From NCBI GenBank assembly GCA_963776225.1, contig CAVZLL010000003.1, positions 496,001 to 560,000 of the forward strand: a DNA stretch of 64,000 nucleotides. The letters run 5' to 3'. Position numbers and translations under genes: made by a program. Within the stretch, counting starts at the first letter, position 1. Every line of letters starts with the position of its first letter. Under the pieces are notes generated by a model. That model saw only the letters and a program-made list of their open reading frames with translations, was not told where the DNA came from and ran no database searches. Source of the stretch: Bog-756 sp963776225. GTDB taxonomy: Bacteria; Actinomycetota; Acidimicrobiia; Acidimicrobiales; RAAP-2. Of the stretch, positions 44,809 to 52,763 are shown in pieces.

Positions 44809-45785
44809 AGCTCGAGGACCGATCCCTCGGCGGCCACGGCGACCGGGACCGATCCGCCCGCGAACCGACGCGCCACCCCGTCGAGGGCCTCGTCGGTGCG
44901 ATCGGGCCGGTGGTGGAAGAGGAGCACGCGACCGACCCCCGCCCTCCGGCCCAGCTCGACCGCGTAGTCGGCGGCGCTGTGGCCGAAGGTGGCTTCGGCG
45001 GCCAACTCCTCGGGAAAGAGGTGCGCGTCGTGGACGAGCACGTCGGCTCCGGCGGCGAGCTCGAGGGCGGACCGGTGGTACTCACCCCAACCGTCCGGCC
45101 CGGGGCCGAGCGCGGTCGGGCAGTGGTCGGGTATGTAGGTCAGCACCGAGTGGCCGTCACCGACCCGGTAGCCGAACGTCCGCCCGCCCTTGTGGGGGAC
45201 CTCGGCGATGTCGACCGAGAACCGTTGCCCCGGCGGTCCGCACTGCTGACCGTCCCCACCGGCAGCGCCGTCGTCGCCGTGCAGTCCGAGGTGACCCGGG
45301 TCCACCGTTGCGAACCTCCAGGCGCCCCGCAGCTCGCGCGGCCGGATCGGGAAGTGCGGTGGGGACATCATCTCGGCCAGCACCGACTCCGCCTCTCCGC
45401 CGGCCGCACCGTCGCCGGCCGCACCGTCGCCGGCCGCACCGTCGCCGGCCGCACCGTCGCCGTCATCGGGCCCGGGAGCGTGCTGGGCGGGGAGAAGGAG
45501 CGTCACCCGGGCGTCGTCGCGGTCGCCACCCCCGAAGAAGGGCAAGCCCTGCACGTGGTCCCAGTGGAGGTGGGTGAGGAGGATCGTCCCGCGGAAGGGG
45601 CGTCCCTGCAGGAGCGGGGTGACCTGCCGGATGCCGGTCCCCGCGTCGAGAACGAGGGTCGGGGCGGACGGAGGTCCGCTCCCGTCGGCGCTCACCGCGA
45701 GACACGAGGTGTGCCCCCCGTACCTGACGAACTGCGATCCGGGGGCGGGCGTGGAGCCACGGACCCCGCAGAGATGGACCTTCAC
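44805..45785 (-). CDS. Metallo-beta-lactamase-fold hydrolase (PhnP/cyclic phosphodiesterase-like)
   Basis: 326 aa, starting at ATG 45785, 3 bp after the CNB-protein stop. HLCGVRGSTPAPGSQFVRYG, LVLDAGTGIRQ, then LTHLHWDHVQGLPFF give the COG1235-type fold with HxHxDH. ADVLVHDAHLFPEE, FGHSAADYAV and VLLFHHRPD supply the remaining metal ligands. Relatives are phosphodiesterases (PhnP, RNase Z-like). A low-complexity GDGAA repeat is inserted near residue 110. With a cyclic-nucleotide-binding protein upstream and a cyclase across the divergent promoter, cNMP hydrolysis is an attractive but unproven role. Confidence 0.83.
   Translation of the reverse strand: MKVHLCGVRGSTPAPGSQFVRYGGHTSCLAVSADGSGPPSAPTLVLDAGTGIRQVTPLLQGRPFRGTILLTHLHWDHVQGLPFFGGGDRDDARVTLLLPAQHAPGPDDGDGAAGDGAAGDGAAGDGAAGGEAESVLAEMMSPPHFPIRPRELRGAWRFATVDPGHLGLHGDDGAAGGDGQQCGPPGQRFSVDIAEVPHKGGRTFGYRVGDGHSVLTYIPDHCPTALGPGPDGWGEYHRSALELAAGADVLVHDAHLFPEELAAEATFGHSAADYAVELGRRAGVGRVLLFHHRPDRTDEALDGVARRFAGGSVPVAVAAEGSVLEL
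45400..45459. repeat. Four tandem 15-bp units inside the hydrolase gene
   Basis: CCGGCCGCACCGTCG occurs four times without mismatch from 45400 to 45459. It encodes (GDGAA)4 on the minus strand in a loop between the zinc motif and the next strand. As 15 is a multiple of 3, gain or loss of units keeps the frame, so copy number may vary between strains. Confidence 0.9.
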
Positions 45786-45788
45786 ATG

Positions 45789-46796
45789 TCAGACGCGGCC
45801 GGCGTCTTCGCGTCGATGTCCTTCGGCCAGTTCCTCGAGGGACGAACGGTCGAGCTGGCCGGCGTCGACCGACGCCACCCGGCAGCGGGTCACCGCGACG
45901 ATCGAGGAGGTGCGCGCCCCGTCTTCGAGGTGGGCCCGCTCTCCGAGCATGGCCCCCGGACCGTATTCGGCCAGTCGCTCCCCGTCGCGCTCGATCCGGA
46001 CCACGCCGTCGAGGACGAGGAAGATCCTCGTGTCGCCGACGTCCCCCTGCCGGACGAGCGCCGCCCCGGCGGGGATCTCGTCGATGCGGGGCTTGGTCGA
46101 CGACCCCATCAGCTGGGCCGAGAGCGAACGCTCGAGCGCCGTCTCCACAGCGGTCACCAGGGCCTCGGAGTCCTCGTCGCCCCAAGGACTGTGGCGGCCG
46201 AACGACTTGCGGTACCAGTCGCGGAAGTCGGCGAGTCCCGACTTGTGCGACAACCGGCCGTCGCTGTCGTAGACCCAGTGGCGCGGGAACCGGCTCGCCC
46301 CGGTCATGGCCATCTCGGGACGTCCCTCCGCACGCAGGGTGAGGGTCAACGTCGTCCATACCAGGGGAGCCTGCCACTGGACGTACGGCCGCCGCCGGAC
46401 CCGCCTCGGAGCGGGAAGGCCGGTGCGTCCCCCCGTGGTCTGGACGAACTTGACCCAGCCGTCACCGACCTCGGGTTCGGCCTGCAGATCGGGCAGCGCG
46501 ACCGCCTGGAAGCGGTGCCGCAGCCCCGCAACGCTCACCGTCGTGGCCCCCATCAGGCCGCCGCCGCTGTAGCCGCAGTCGACGATCCGCCCGCCACCGT
46601 CCGTCTCGATCCAGGCCGAGAGGACATTGGCGAACCGGAACCGGTCGGCGGCCCGCAGCCCGTCGAGGTCGTCGAGGGTGTCGGGTGGCGGATCGTCGTA
46701 GTGGGTGAACCCCATGTCGAAGGCCAGCCGGGTGCTCCCCTCGACGGCTTCTGACGGGATCCACGACAGCGAGGTGACCGTGCTGGAGTGGCGCAT
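45789..46796 (-). CDS. Cyclic nucleotide-binding domain protein
   Basis: 335 aa from ATG 46796. The C-terminal 110 residues form a CNB domain: VRQGDVGDTRIFLVLDGVVR and the phosphate-binding cassette GAMLGERAHLEDGARTSSIV with Glu and Arg. The N-terminal 220 residues hold no recognised domain, with YSGGGLMGATTVSVAGLRHR and WYRKSFGRHSPWGDEDSEAL; no HTH or membrane helix is visible. It likely senses cAMP or cGMP. It heads an operon with the phosphodiesterase-like hydrolase and is divergent from the receiver-cyclase gene. Confidence 0.82.
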   Translation of the reverse strand: MRHSSTVTSLSWIPSEAVEGSTRLAFDMGFTHYDDPPPDTLDDLDGLRAADRFRFANVLSAWIETDGGGRIVDCGYSGGGLMGATTVSVAGLRHRFQAVALPDLQAEPEVGDGWVKFVQTTGGRTGLPAPRRVRRRPYVQWQAPLVWTTLTLTLRAEGRPEMAMTGASRFPRHWVYDSDGRLSHKSGLADFRDWYRKSFGRHSPWGDEDSEALVTAVETALERSLSAQLMGSSTKPRIDEIPAGAALVRQGDVGDTRIFLVLDGVVRIERDGERLAEYGPGAMLGERAHLEDGARTSSIVAVTRCRVASVDAGQLDRSSLEELAEGHRREDAGRV

Positions 46797-46928
46797 GCGG
46801 CCATTATCGGAGGTGCCGGGAGTGCCGAACAGTGTGGTGTCCGACCCCGGGAGGTGTGCCTACCACCACACCGCCCCGACCGGGTCGCCTCCTTGTCACG
46901 ACCGCTCTGAGATGCGAGAACTGATCCG

Positions 46929-48302
46929 ATGGATCCGTCCCCCACCGGCGCGACCCCCGACGCCCCCGCCGGCGACGTGATCGACGTCTTCCTGGCCGAC
47001 GACAACCTGATCGTCCGTGAAGGGGTGCGGGCGCTCATCGAGCGCAATCGGGACCTCACCGTGGTGGGTGTGGCAGCCGACTACGACGAGGTCGTGCACG
47101 GGGCGAACGACTGCGAACCCCAGGTCCTGGTCACCGACATCCGGATGCCGCCATCGTTCAACCGTGAGGGCATCGATGCCGCCAAGGAGGTCCGCAAGCG
47201 CCATCCGGGAACCGGGGTGGTGATCCTCTCCCAGTACGACGATCCCGAGTACGCGGTCTCGCTCCTGGCCGAGGGATCGGCCGGCTACGGATACCTGCTG
47301 AAGGACCACATCGCCGAGGGTGACCAGCTGGCCGATGCCATCCGTGCGGTGGCGTCGGGGGGGACGGCGCTCGACCCGGTCATCGTCGAGGCGCTGGTGC
47401 GGCCGATGACCACCCACGGGGGTCTCGACCCGGCCGAGGAGGAGCTCCTGGCCCTGGTGGCCGAGGGGAAGCCGATCAAGGCCATCGCTGCGGCCAGGAG
47501 GCTGCCGGCCGAAGCCGTCGACGCCGAGGTCGAGGCGGTCTTCGTCAAGCTGGCCGAAGGCGTGTCGGCCGGCAACCAGGGCGCGCTCCAACGGTTGCGG
47601 CTCCTCCACCGGGCCATCGTCGACCGTGAGGAGCAGGGAGAGACCCTGTCGCGCCTCCTTCCCGGAGGCCTCGCCGAGAAGCTCCGCCAGGACGGCCGGC
47701 GCATCGGCGAGACCGAGCGGGTGACGGTGACCGTCCTGATGAGCGACATCCGCTCCTACTCGACGATCGCCGAGCACGCCGATCCGAGCCAGCTGGCCGG
47801 GCAGCTCAACGTCCACCGGGCAGCGATGAACAGCGCGATCCTCGGACAGGACGGCACCGTCATGCAGTTCGTCGGCGACGCGGTGATGGCGGTGTTCGGC
47901 GCCCCGTTCGCCCAGGAGGACCACCCGGACCGGGCGGTGGCCGCCGCAGCCGCCATGCACTCCCGGCAGCTCGAGATCAACCGCCGGTGGGAGAACGAGG
48001 GGCTTCCCCCGTTCGGGCTCGGCATCGGCCTCTCGACCGGCGAGGCCGCCGCCGCCCTGCTCGGATCGGAGGAGCGACTCGAGTACACCCTGGTGGGCGA
48101 CACGGTGAACCTGTCCCAGCGCCTCCAGCAGCTGGCATCTGCGGGAGAGACGGTGCTCTCGGACGCGACCCACCGGGCAATCACCGTACCGTTGGGGACC
48201 GTGAAGCTCCCCTCTCAGCTGGTCAAGGGTCGGGATACCCCGGTGGTCGCCTACAAGATCGGCGCGATCCCCGACGGGTCGGAGCCGGATACGGGCTCGT
48301 GA
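46929..48302 (+). CDS. Response regulator fused to a class III nucleotide cyclase
   Basis: 457 aa from ATG 46929. Residues 15-145 are a NarL-like receiver with FLADDNLIVREG, phospho-Asp in VLVTDIRMPP and Lys in YLLKDHIAEG. Residues 160-215 look like a degenerate HTH (LDPAEEELLALVAEGKPIKA). Residues 250-440 are a cyclase homology domain: VLMSDIRSYSTIAEHA (metal Asp), VMQFVGDAVMAVFGAPFA and YTLVGDTVNLSQRLQQLA (Asn, Arg). Gln replaces the usual purine-reading Lys (VMQFVGD), so base choice is uncertain. Kinase signalling would switch cNMP synthesis. It is upstream of the ABC ATPase and kinase genes, probably in one operon. Confidence 0.9.
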   Translation: MDPSPTGATPDAPAGDVIDVFLADDNLIVREGVRALIERNRDLTVVGVAADYDEVVHGANDCEPQVLVTDIRMPPSFNREGIDAAKEVRKRHPGTGVVILSQYDDPEYAVSLLAEGSAGYGYLLKDHIAEGDQLADAIRAVASGGTALDPVIVEALVRPMTTHGGLDPAEEELLALVAEGKPIKAIAAARRLPAEAVDAEVEAVFVKLAEGVSAGNQGALQRLRLLHRAIVDREEQGETLSRLLPGGLAEKLRQDGRRIGETERVTVTVLMSDIRSYSTIAEHADPSQLAGQLNVHRAAMNSAILGQDGTVMQFVGDAVMAVFGAPFAQEDHPDRAVAAAAAMHSRQLEINRRWENEGLPPFGLGIGLSTGEAAAALLGSEERLEYTLVGDTVNLSQRLQQLASAGETVLSDATHRAITVPLGTVKLPSQLVKGRDTPVVAYKIGAIPDGSEPDTGS

Positions 48303-48348
48303 GCGGGAACGACCGGTGTCAACGATGCAGCAAGGAGAGCGCAGAGCC

Positions 48349-49092
48349 ATGACGGATCCAACCTCAGCCCCGGCACTGGTCGCACGCGGCGTGCGCAAGA
48401 CCTTCGAGGCCGAGAGTGCGCCGGTGCGTGCGCTGCGCGGCGTGGACCTGAGTGTCACCACCGGTGCGTTCGTGGCCCTGATGGGACCGTCGGGATGCGG
48501 CAAGTCGACGCTGCTCAACCTGGTGGCGGGGCTCGACGTTGCCGACGAGGGGACCATCGTGGTCGCCGGCGAGGAGGTGACCGGCCGGAGCGAGGACGAC
48601 CTCGCCCGCCTGCGGAGGCGCCACATCGGGATCGTCTTCCAGTTCTTCAACCTCCTCGAGGGAATGACCGTCCTCGAGAACGTGGCGCTGCCGGCGGTCA
48701 TCGCCGGGCGCAAGCGAAAGATCGCCGAGTCGCGGGCCCGTGATCTCCTCGATCTTCTCGGCATCGGCGACAAGGCCACCGCGGTACCGGGGGTGCTCTC
48801 TGGCGGCCAGCGCCAACGCCTGGCCATCGCCCGGGCACTGGCCAACGAGCCCACCCTCCTGCTCGCCGACGAACCGACGGGCGCGCTCGACTCGGACGGC
48901 GGACAGGAGGTCATCGAGCTGTTGTCCCGTCTCCATCTGGGCGGGCAGACCATCGTGCTCGTGACCCACGATCCGGACGTCGCGGCCGCCGCCGGACGGG
49001 TGGTCCGCATGCGCGACGGGCGGATCGTCGACGAAGGACTCGTCGTTGACGGATCACCCGCCGACGCAACCGGCGTGCTCGAGGCTCGCTGA
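48349..49092 (+). CDS. ABC transporter ATP-binding protein (LolD/MacB type)
   Basis: 247 aa from ATG 48349, with AAGGAG upstream. Walker A is MGPSGCGKSTLLNLVAG, the Q loop is IVFQFFNLLEG, the signature is LSGGQRQRLAIARALAN, Walker B is LLLADEPTGALD, and the H loop is VLVTHDP. FFNLLEGMTVLENVALP is typical of the MacB/LolD group, which pairs with FtsX-type permeases. No intact permease follows; only a remnant lies at 49099-49250. It may therefore work with a permease encoded elsewhere, or be losing its function. Confidence 0.9.
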   Translation: MTDPTSAPALVARGVRKTFEAESAPVRALRGVDLSVTTGAFVALMGPSGCGKSTLLNLVAGLDVADEGTIVVAGEEVTGRSEDDLARLRRRHIGIVFQFFNLLEGMTVLENVALPAVIAGRKRKIAESRARDLLDLLGIGDKATAVPGVLSGGQRQRLAIARALANEPTLLLADEPTGALDSDGGQEVIELLSRLHLGGQTIVLVTHDPDVAAAAGRVVRMRDGRIVDEGLVVDGSPADATGVLEAR

Positions 49093-49098
49093 CTGGTG

Positions 49099-49250
49099 AT
49101 GTCGGTCCGCTGGCGGCGGCGTGAGCTCGCCCTGCTCGAGGCGCTCGGCTCGTGGCGCTCGGCGTCCTGATCTTCGCCAACCTGGTCGCCGCCTCCCCGG
49201 GTGCGGTGGCTGCCCGGACCCCGACCGCACTGGTCCTCCGGGCCGAGTGA
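49099..49250 (+). pseudogene. Remnant of an FtsX-type ABC permease
   Basis: Right after the ATPase, ATG 49099 reads SVRWRRRELALLEALGS, like the segment of FtsX permeases just before the last helices, and stops at 49170. In another frame from 49149 the sequence reads LVALGVLIFANLVAASPG then AARTPTALVLRAE and a stop at 49250, exactly the common C-terminal end of FtsX permeases. The two pieces are joined where hundreds of codons should lie, indicating a large deletion plus frameshift. The stop still overlaps the kinase start (TGATG). Confidence 0.65.
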
Positions 49251-51445
49251 TGGAGAGAGTGACGGAGACGGGCACAGTGACCGAGAACGGAGCAACCTCC
49301 ATGAGCACGACCCTCCAGCACGCGCCGACCGTCACCCGGTCGTCGGACCGCACCGCGCTCCCGATCCGTTCGGTGCTCGGCGCCGTCATGTTCGTGGCGA
49401 CGGTGCTGGTCGTCGTGGCCGGCGTCCGGGCCGACGTCCCCGGCGGGTTGGCCCCGGTCGAGGAGGTGGCCTTCGGGCTGGCCATGGTGTGGGCCCTCGC
49501 CGGATTGCTCGGCATCGCCCGTCACCGCCGGGCGCCCGACCAGCTGGTCACGCCCTACCTGCTGATCTCGGTGGACGCGCTGGTGGCGGCGATCGCGCTC
49601 ACCGCCGGACGGATCGCCGACGTCGGGACCGGCGGCCACCACAGCGCCGCCCGGTTGATCGCCACCCTGGCCGGCCCCCTGGTCACCGCCATCTCGTTCC
49701 ATCTCCTCCTTTCCCTGCCCGACGGGCGGCTGGTCGGGACGGCACGGCGGACAGCCGTTGCCGTGGTCTATGCGGGGGCCGTCGGAACCGGCGTCGCCCT
49801 GGCGGTCACCGGGCGTCCCTTCTCCCTGCTCGCCGGGGCCCTGAGCTGGGTGATCGCCACGCTGATGGCCCTGCCGGCCATGCGTTCGCGCCACCTCGCC
49901 TCCTCCGGTCGGGATCGGGACCGGTTGCAGTGGTTGGCGATCGGAGCGGTGCTGGCCGCGGACGTGGCGCTGGTCGCCGCGGTGCTCCACGCGCTCGTCG
50001 GCTGGCCCGCACCTCTCGGCGCGGTGGCGGCGGGCGCCACCGTCCTCATCCCGCTCAGCCTCGTCGCCGGTGACGTCAACCGTCTGGCCGGGTCGAGCGG
50101 GAGGGTCCTCGTCCACGTCCTGTCGGTGGTCGGCTTCACCATTGTGGTGGCGGCCATCTATCTGGTGGTCGTGCTCGGCCTCGGTCATGCCCCGAGCAGC
50201 TCGGACGACCGCGAGGTGCTCGGGCTCTCGATGCTGGCCGCGGGGGTGGCCGCGGTGGGCTACCTACCTGCCCGGGACCGCTTGGTCGCCTCGGCCACCC
50301 GGTTCGTGTACGGGGCCCGGCAGGCCCCCGACGAGGTGGTCCGCACGTTCGGCAGCCGGCTCACCCGGGCGATCCCCATGGACGAGCTCCTGCTGCAGCT
50401 GGCGGAGTCGCTCCGAAAGACCATGACGCTGACCCGCGCAGAGATCTACACCGGCACCGGTGAGGTGTTGGAACGGACGGTGTCGGTGCCCGACATGGGA
50501 CCGCGGTCGATCGTGGTCACCGACCGGGAGCGGCCGGTCATCACCCGGGCAGGGGTGTCCGGCAGCGCATGGATCACCGTGTGGCTCCCCGCCCTCCTCG
50601 ACGGACGCGACGGGGTCCAGCTGCGAACGGCCCCGGTCAGCCATGCCGGCGAGCTGCTCGGCCTCATCGTCGTCGAGCGTCCCGCCTGGGCGGACGGTTT
50701 CTCGGAGGACGACGATCGGGTCCTCGCCGACCTCGCCCGCCAGGTGGGTCTCGCGCTCCACAACTCCCAGTTGGACTCGGCCCTGCAGCTCACGTTGGAC
50801 GAGCTGCGCAAGCAGGCGGAGGCGCTGCGCGAGTCGAGGGCCCGGATCGTCGCCAGCGGCGATGCCGAACGGCGCCGGGTGGAGCGGAACCTCCATGACG
50901 GCGCCCAGCAGCACCTGGTCGCCCTCGCCGTCAACCTGCGTCTGGCCAAGGATGTCATCGCCGACGACCCGACTGCCGGTGGGGTGATGCTCGACGAGCT
51001 GGTGGGACAGGTCCAGGTGACGATCCAGGAGCTCCGCGAGCTGGCCCACGGGATCTACCCCCCGCTCCTGGTGGACAGCGGGCTCCCCGAAGCGCTGCGA
51101 GCCGCCGCGACCAGGAGTCCGCTGTCGGTCGCGGTCAGTGCCGAGGGGATCGGCCGCTACCCCTCGGAGGTCGAGGCGGCCGTCTACTTCTGCTGTCTCG
51201 AGGCCCTGCAGAACGCGGCCAAGCATGCCGACGGTGCGGACGTCGAGCTGACCCTGTGGGAGGAATCCGGCGGCCTCCTGTTCTCGGTGGACGACGACGG
51301 TCCCGGGTTCGATGTCGAAAAGGCGCAGAAGGGCCACGGGTTCATGAACATGTCCGACCGGCTCGGGGCCATCGGAGGCACGGTCCGGTGGGATGCGGAA
51401 CCGGGTCGCGGCGCGCACATCCGGGGTTCTGTCCCCCTGGTCTGA
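49250..51445 (+). CDS. NarL-type membrane sensor histidine kinase
   Basis: 731 aa from ATG 49250 (ATG 49301 is an alternative with a better-spaced GGAG). Residues about 35-390 hold roughly 8 to 10 membrane helices. A GAF-like domain spans about 400-510, then HisKA_3 with RRRVERNLHDGAQQHLVALA (phospho-His) near 545, and HATPase_c with ALQNAAKHADGA (N box), DDDGPGF and GHGFMNMSDRLGAIGG. It would phosphorylate NarL-type receivers such as 51916-52599 or the receiver-cyclase. The signal is unknown. Its start overlaps the permease-remnant stop. Confidence 0.9.
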   Translation: MERVTETGTVTENGATSMSTTLQHAPTVTRSSDRTALPIRSVLGAVMFVATVLVVVAGVRADVPGGLAPVEEVAFGLAMVWALAGLLGIARHRRAPDQLVTPYLLISVDALVAAIALTAGRIADVGTGGHHSAARLIATLAGPLVTAISFHLLLSLPDGRLVGTARRTAVAVVYAGAVGTGVALAVTGRPFSLLAGALSWVIATLMALPAMRSRHLASSGRDRDRLQWLAIGAVLAADVALVAAVLHALVGWPAPLGAVAAGATVLIPLSLVAGDVNRLAGSSGRVLVHVLSVVGFTIVVAAIYLVVVLGLGHAPSSSDDREVLGLSMLAAGVAAVGYLPARDRLVASATRFVYGARQAPDEVVRTFGSRLTRAIPMDELLLQLAESLRKTMTLTRAEIYTGTGEVLERTVSVPDMGPRSIVVTDRERPVITRAGVSGSAWITVWLPALLDGRDGVQLRTAPVSHAGELLGLIVVERPAWADGFSEDDDRVLADLARQVGLALHNSQLDSALQLTLDELRKQAEALRESRARIVASGDAERRRVERNLHDGAQQHLVALAVNLRLAKDVIADDPTAGGVMLDELVGQVQVTIQELRELAHGIYPPLLVDSGLPEALRAAATRSPLSVAVSAEGIGRYPSEVEAAVYFCCLEALQNAAKHADGADVELTLWEESGGLLFSVDDDGPGFDVEKAQKGHGFMNMSDRLGAIGGTVRWDAEPGRGAHIRGSVPLV

Positions 51446-51456
51446 GGACGGGCGGC

Positions 51457-51846
51457 TCAGTCCCCGGAGAAGACGCCCGAGTCCCGATGCTCCCAGAGCC
51501 GGCGCAGCAGTTCTGCGCTGAGCTGCTCCTTGTTCACGTACGCGCGGGCGCCGCTGTCCGCCACGTCCGGGGGCAGGTCTTCGACGTTGTAGGTCGAGCA
51601 GAGGAAGACCACCACGTCGGGGTGGGCGGACACGATGAGACGGGTGGCTTCGATCCCGCTCATCTCCGGCATGTTGATGTCCATGAGGATCAGCGCCGGC
51701 CGGAGGTCCTCGGCGAGGTGGACCGCCTCGTCTCCGCTCGATGCCTCGCCGACGAGCTCGAACTCGCCCAATCGCCGCAGGACGGCCTTCGCGGCCGAGC
51801 GGAACGGCGCCTGGTCGTCGACCACCAGCACGGGGAGGGTGCTCAC
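51457..51846 (-). CDS. Stand-alone response regulator receiver domain
   Basis: 129 aa from GTG 51846; an upstream TTG at 51879 is possible. It is a receiver only: LPVLVVDDQAPFRSAAK (acidic pocket), phospho-Asp in ALILMDINMPEMSG, Thr/Ser region FLCSTYN, and Lys in AYVNKEQLSAEL. There is no DNA-binding or enzyme domain, so it acts by protein contact, like CheY-type single-domain regulators. It is convergent with the kinase (11 bp apart) and follows the NarL regulator gene on its strand. Confidence 0.88.
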   Translation of the reverse strand: MSTLPVLVVDDQAPFRSAAKAVLRRLGEFELVGEASSGDEAVHLAEDLRPALILMDINMPEMSGIEATRLIVSAHPDVVVFLCSTYNVEDLPPDVADSGARAYVNKEQLSAELLRRLWEHRDSGVFSGD

Positions 51847-51915
51847 CAGTGCATCTTCGCATGGTGACGAATCCGGCAAGATCGTGCCACCTGGCGTGTC
51901 ATGGTGTGGTCAGCA

Positions 51916-52599
51916 TCACCCATCGGCTGCGGCGCCCGGTTCGCTCAGGAAGACGAGCACCGCCTTGACCCGGCGGTTGACGTCCTTCTCCTCGGTGAGG
52001 CCGAGCTTGGAGAAGATCGAGTTGGTGTGCTTCTCCACGGCCCGCTCGGAGACGCCGAGGGAGGCGGCGATCGCCGCATTGCTCTTGCCCTGGGCCATCT
52101 CGCCGAGGATCTCCAATTCGCGCGGGGTCAGCCAGGCCAGATCGGAAGTGCGGCGGGACGAGCGGGAGCGCACCAGCTCGTCGATCACCAGGGGATCGAT
52201 CACCGACCCGCCCTGGGCCACGGCGCGGATGGCCGAGGCGAGCTCGTCCACACCGGCCACCCGTTCCTTGAGCAGATAAGCGCGGCCTGCCGAGCCTTCC
52301 TCGAGGAGGGCCATCGCGTAGGCCGGCGCGGTGAACTGGCTCAGGACCACCACCCCGACCTCGGGCCGGTGCTGGCGAAGCCACTCTGCGGCCCGGATCC
52401 CCTCGTCGGTACCGGTCGGCGGCATCCGGATGTCGGTGACCACCACGTCGGGATCGCGCTCCACGATGAGGGCCAGCAGCCCGGGCAGGTCGGACGACAC
52501 ACCGACCAGTTCGAAATCGTCGTCGCCGTCCACCAGGCGAGAGATGCCCTCGCGAAGCAACACGTTGTCCTCGGCCAGCGCCACCCGGATGGTTGCCAT
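51916..52599 (-). CDS. NarL/FixJ-family response regulator
   Basis: 227 aa from ATG 52599. The receiver has VALAEDNVLLREGI, phospho-Asp in VVVTDIRMPP and Lys in YLLKERVAGVDE. The LuxR HTH has LTPRELEILGEMAQGKSNAA and ERAVEKHTNSIFSKLGL. Its receiver is close in sequence to that of the receiver-cyclase at 46929 (TDIRMPP, GSAG-YLLK), hinting at duplication. It is a likely DNA-binding output of the adjacent kinase and is divergent from the ligase gene. Confidence 0.92.
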   Translation of the reverse strand: MATIRVALAEDNVLLREGISRLVDGDDDFELVGVSSDLPGLLALIVERDPDVVVTDIRMPPTGTDEGIRAAEWLRQHRPEVGVVVLSQFTAPAYAMALLEEGSAGRAYLLKERVAGVDELASAIRAVAQGGSVIDPLVIDELVRSRSSRRTSDLAWLTPRELEILGEMAQGKSNAAIAASLGVSERAVEKHTNSIFSKLGLTEEKDVNRRVKAVLVFLSEPGAAADG

Positions 52600-52763
52600 C
52601 TGTGCCGTGACCGTAGCGCGCCGGGGTCGCGGGTGACCGCCATGGGCGCCGCCTCCGGAGCGGCAGGCCGGTCGCCGGCGGCGGGCCGGCCGCGGCGAAC
52701 CCGGCCGTGTGTCCAGGTGGGCGGTCGGGTCGCGTGGGGCCCCTGTTACAGTCGGCTTCCGCC

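Noticed and set aside
42220..44967. 915-codon plus frame from the alcohol dehydrogenase into the next genes
   Set aside because: Past 43116 it leaves the dehydrogenase frame because of the indel and becomes antisense of the desaturase-like gene.
49121..49300. N-terminal extension of the histidine kinase upstream of 49250
   Set aside because: That frame crosses the permease remnant, whose other frame ends in a typical FtsX C-terminus; the kinase more plausibly starts at 49250 or 49301.
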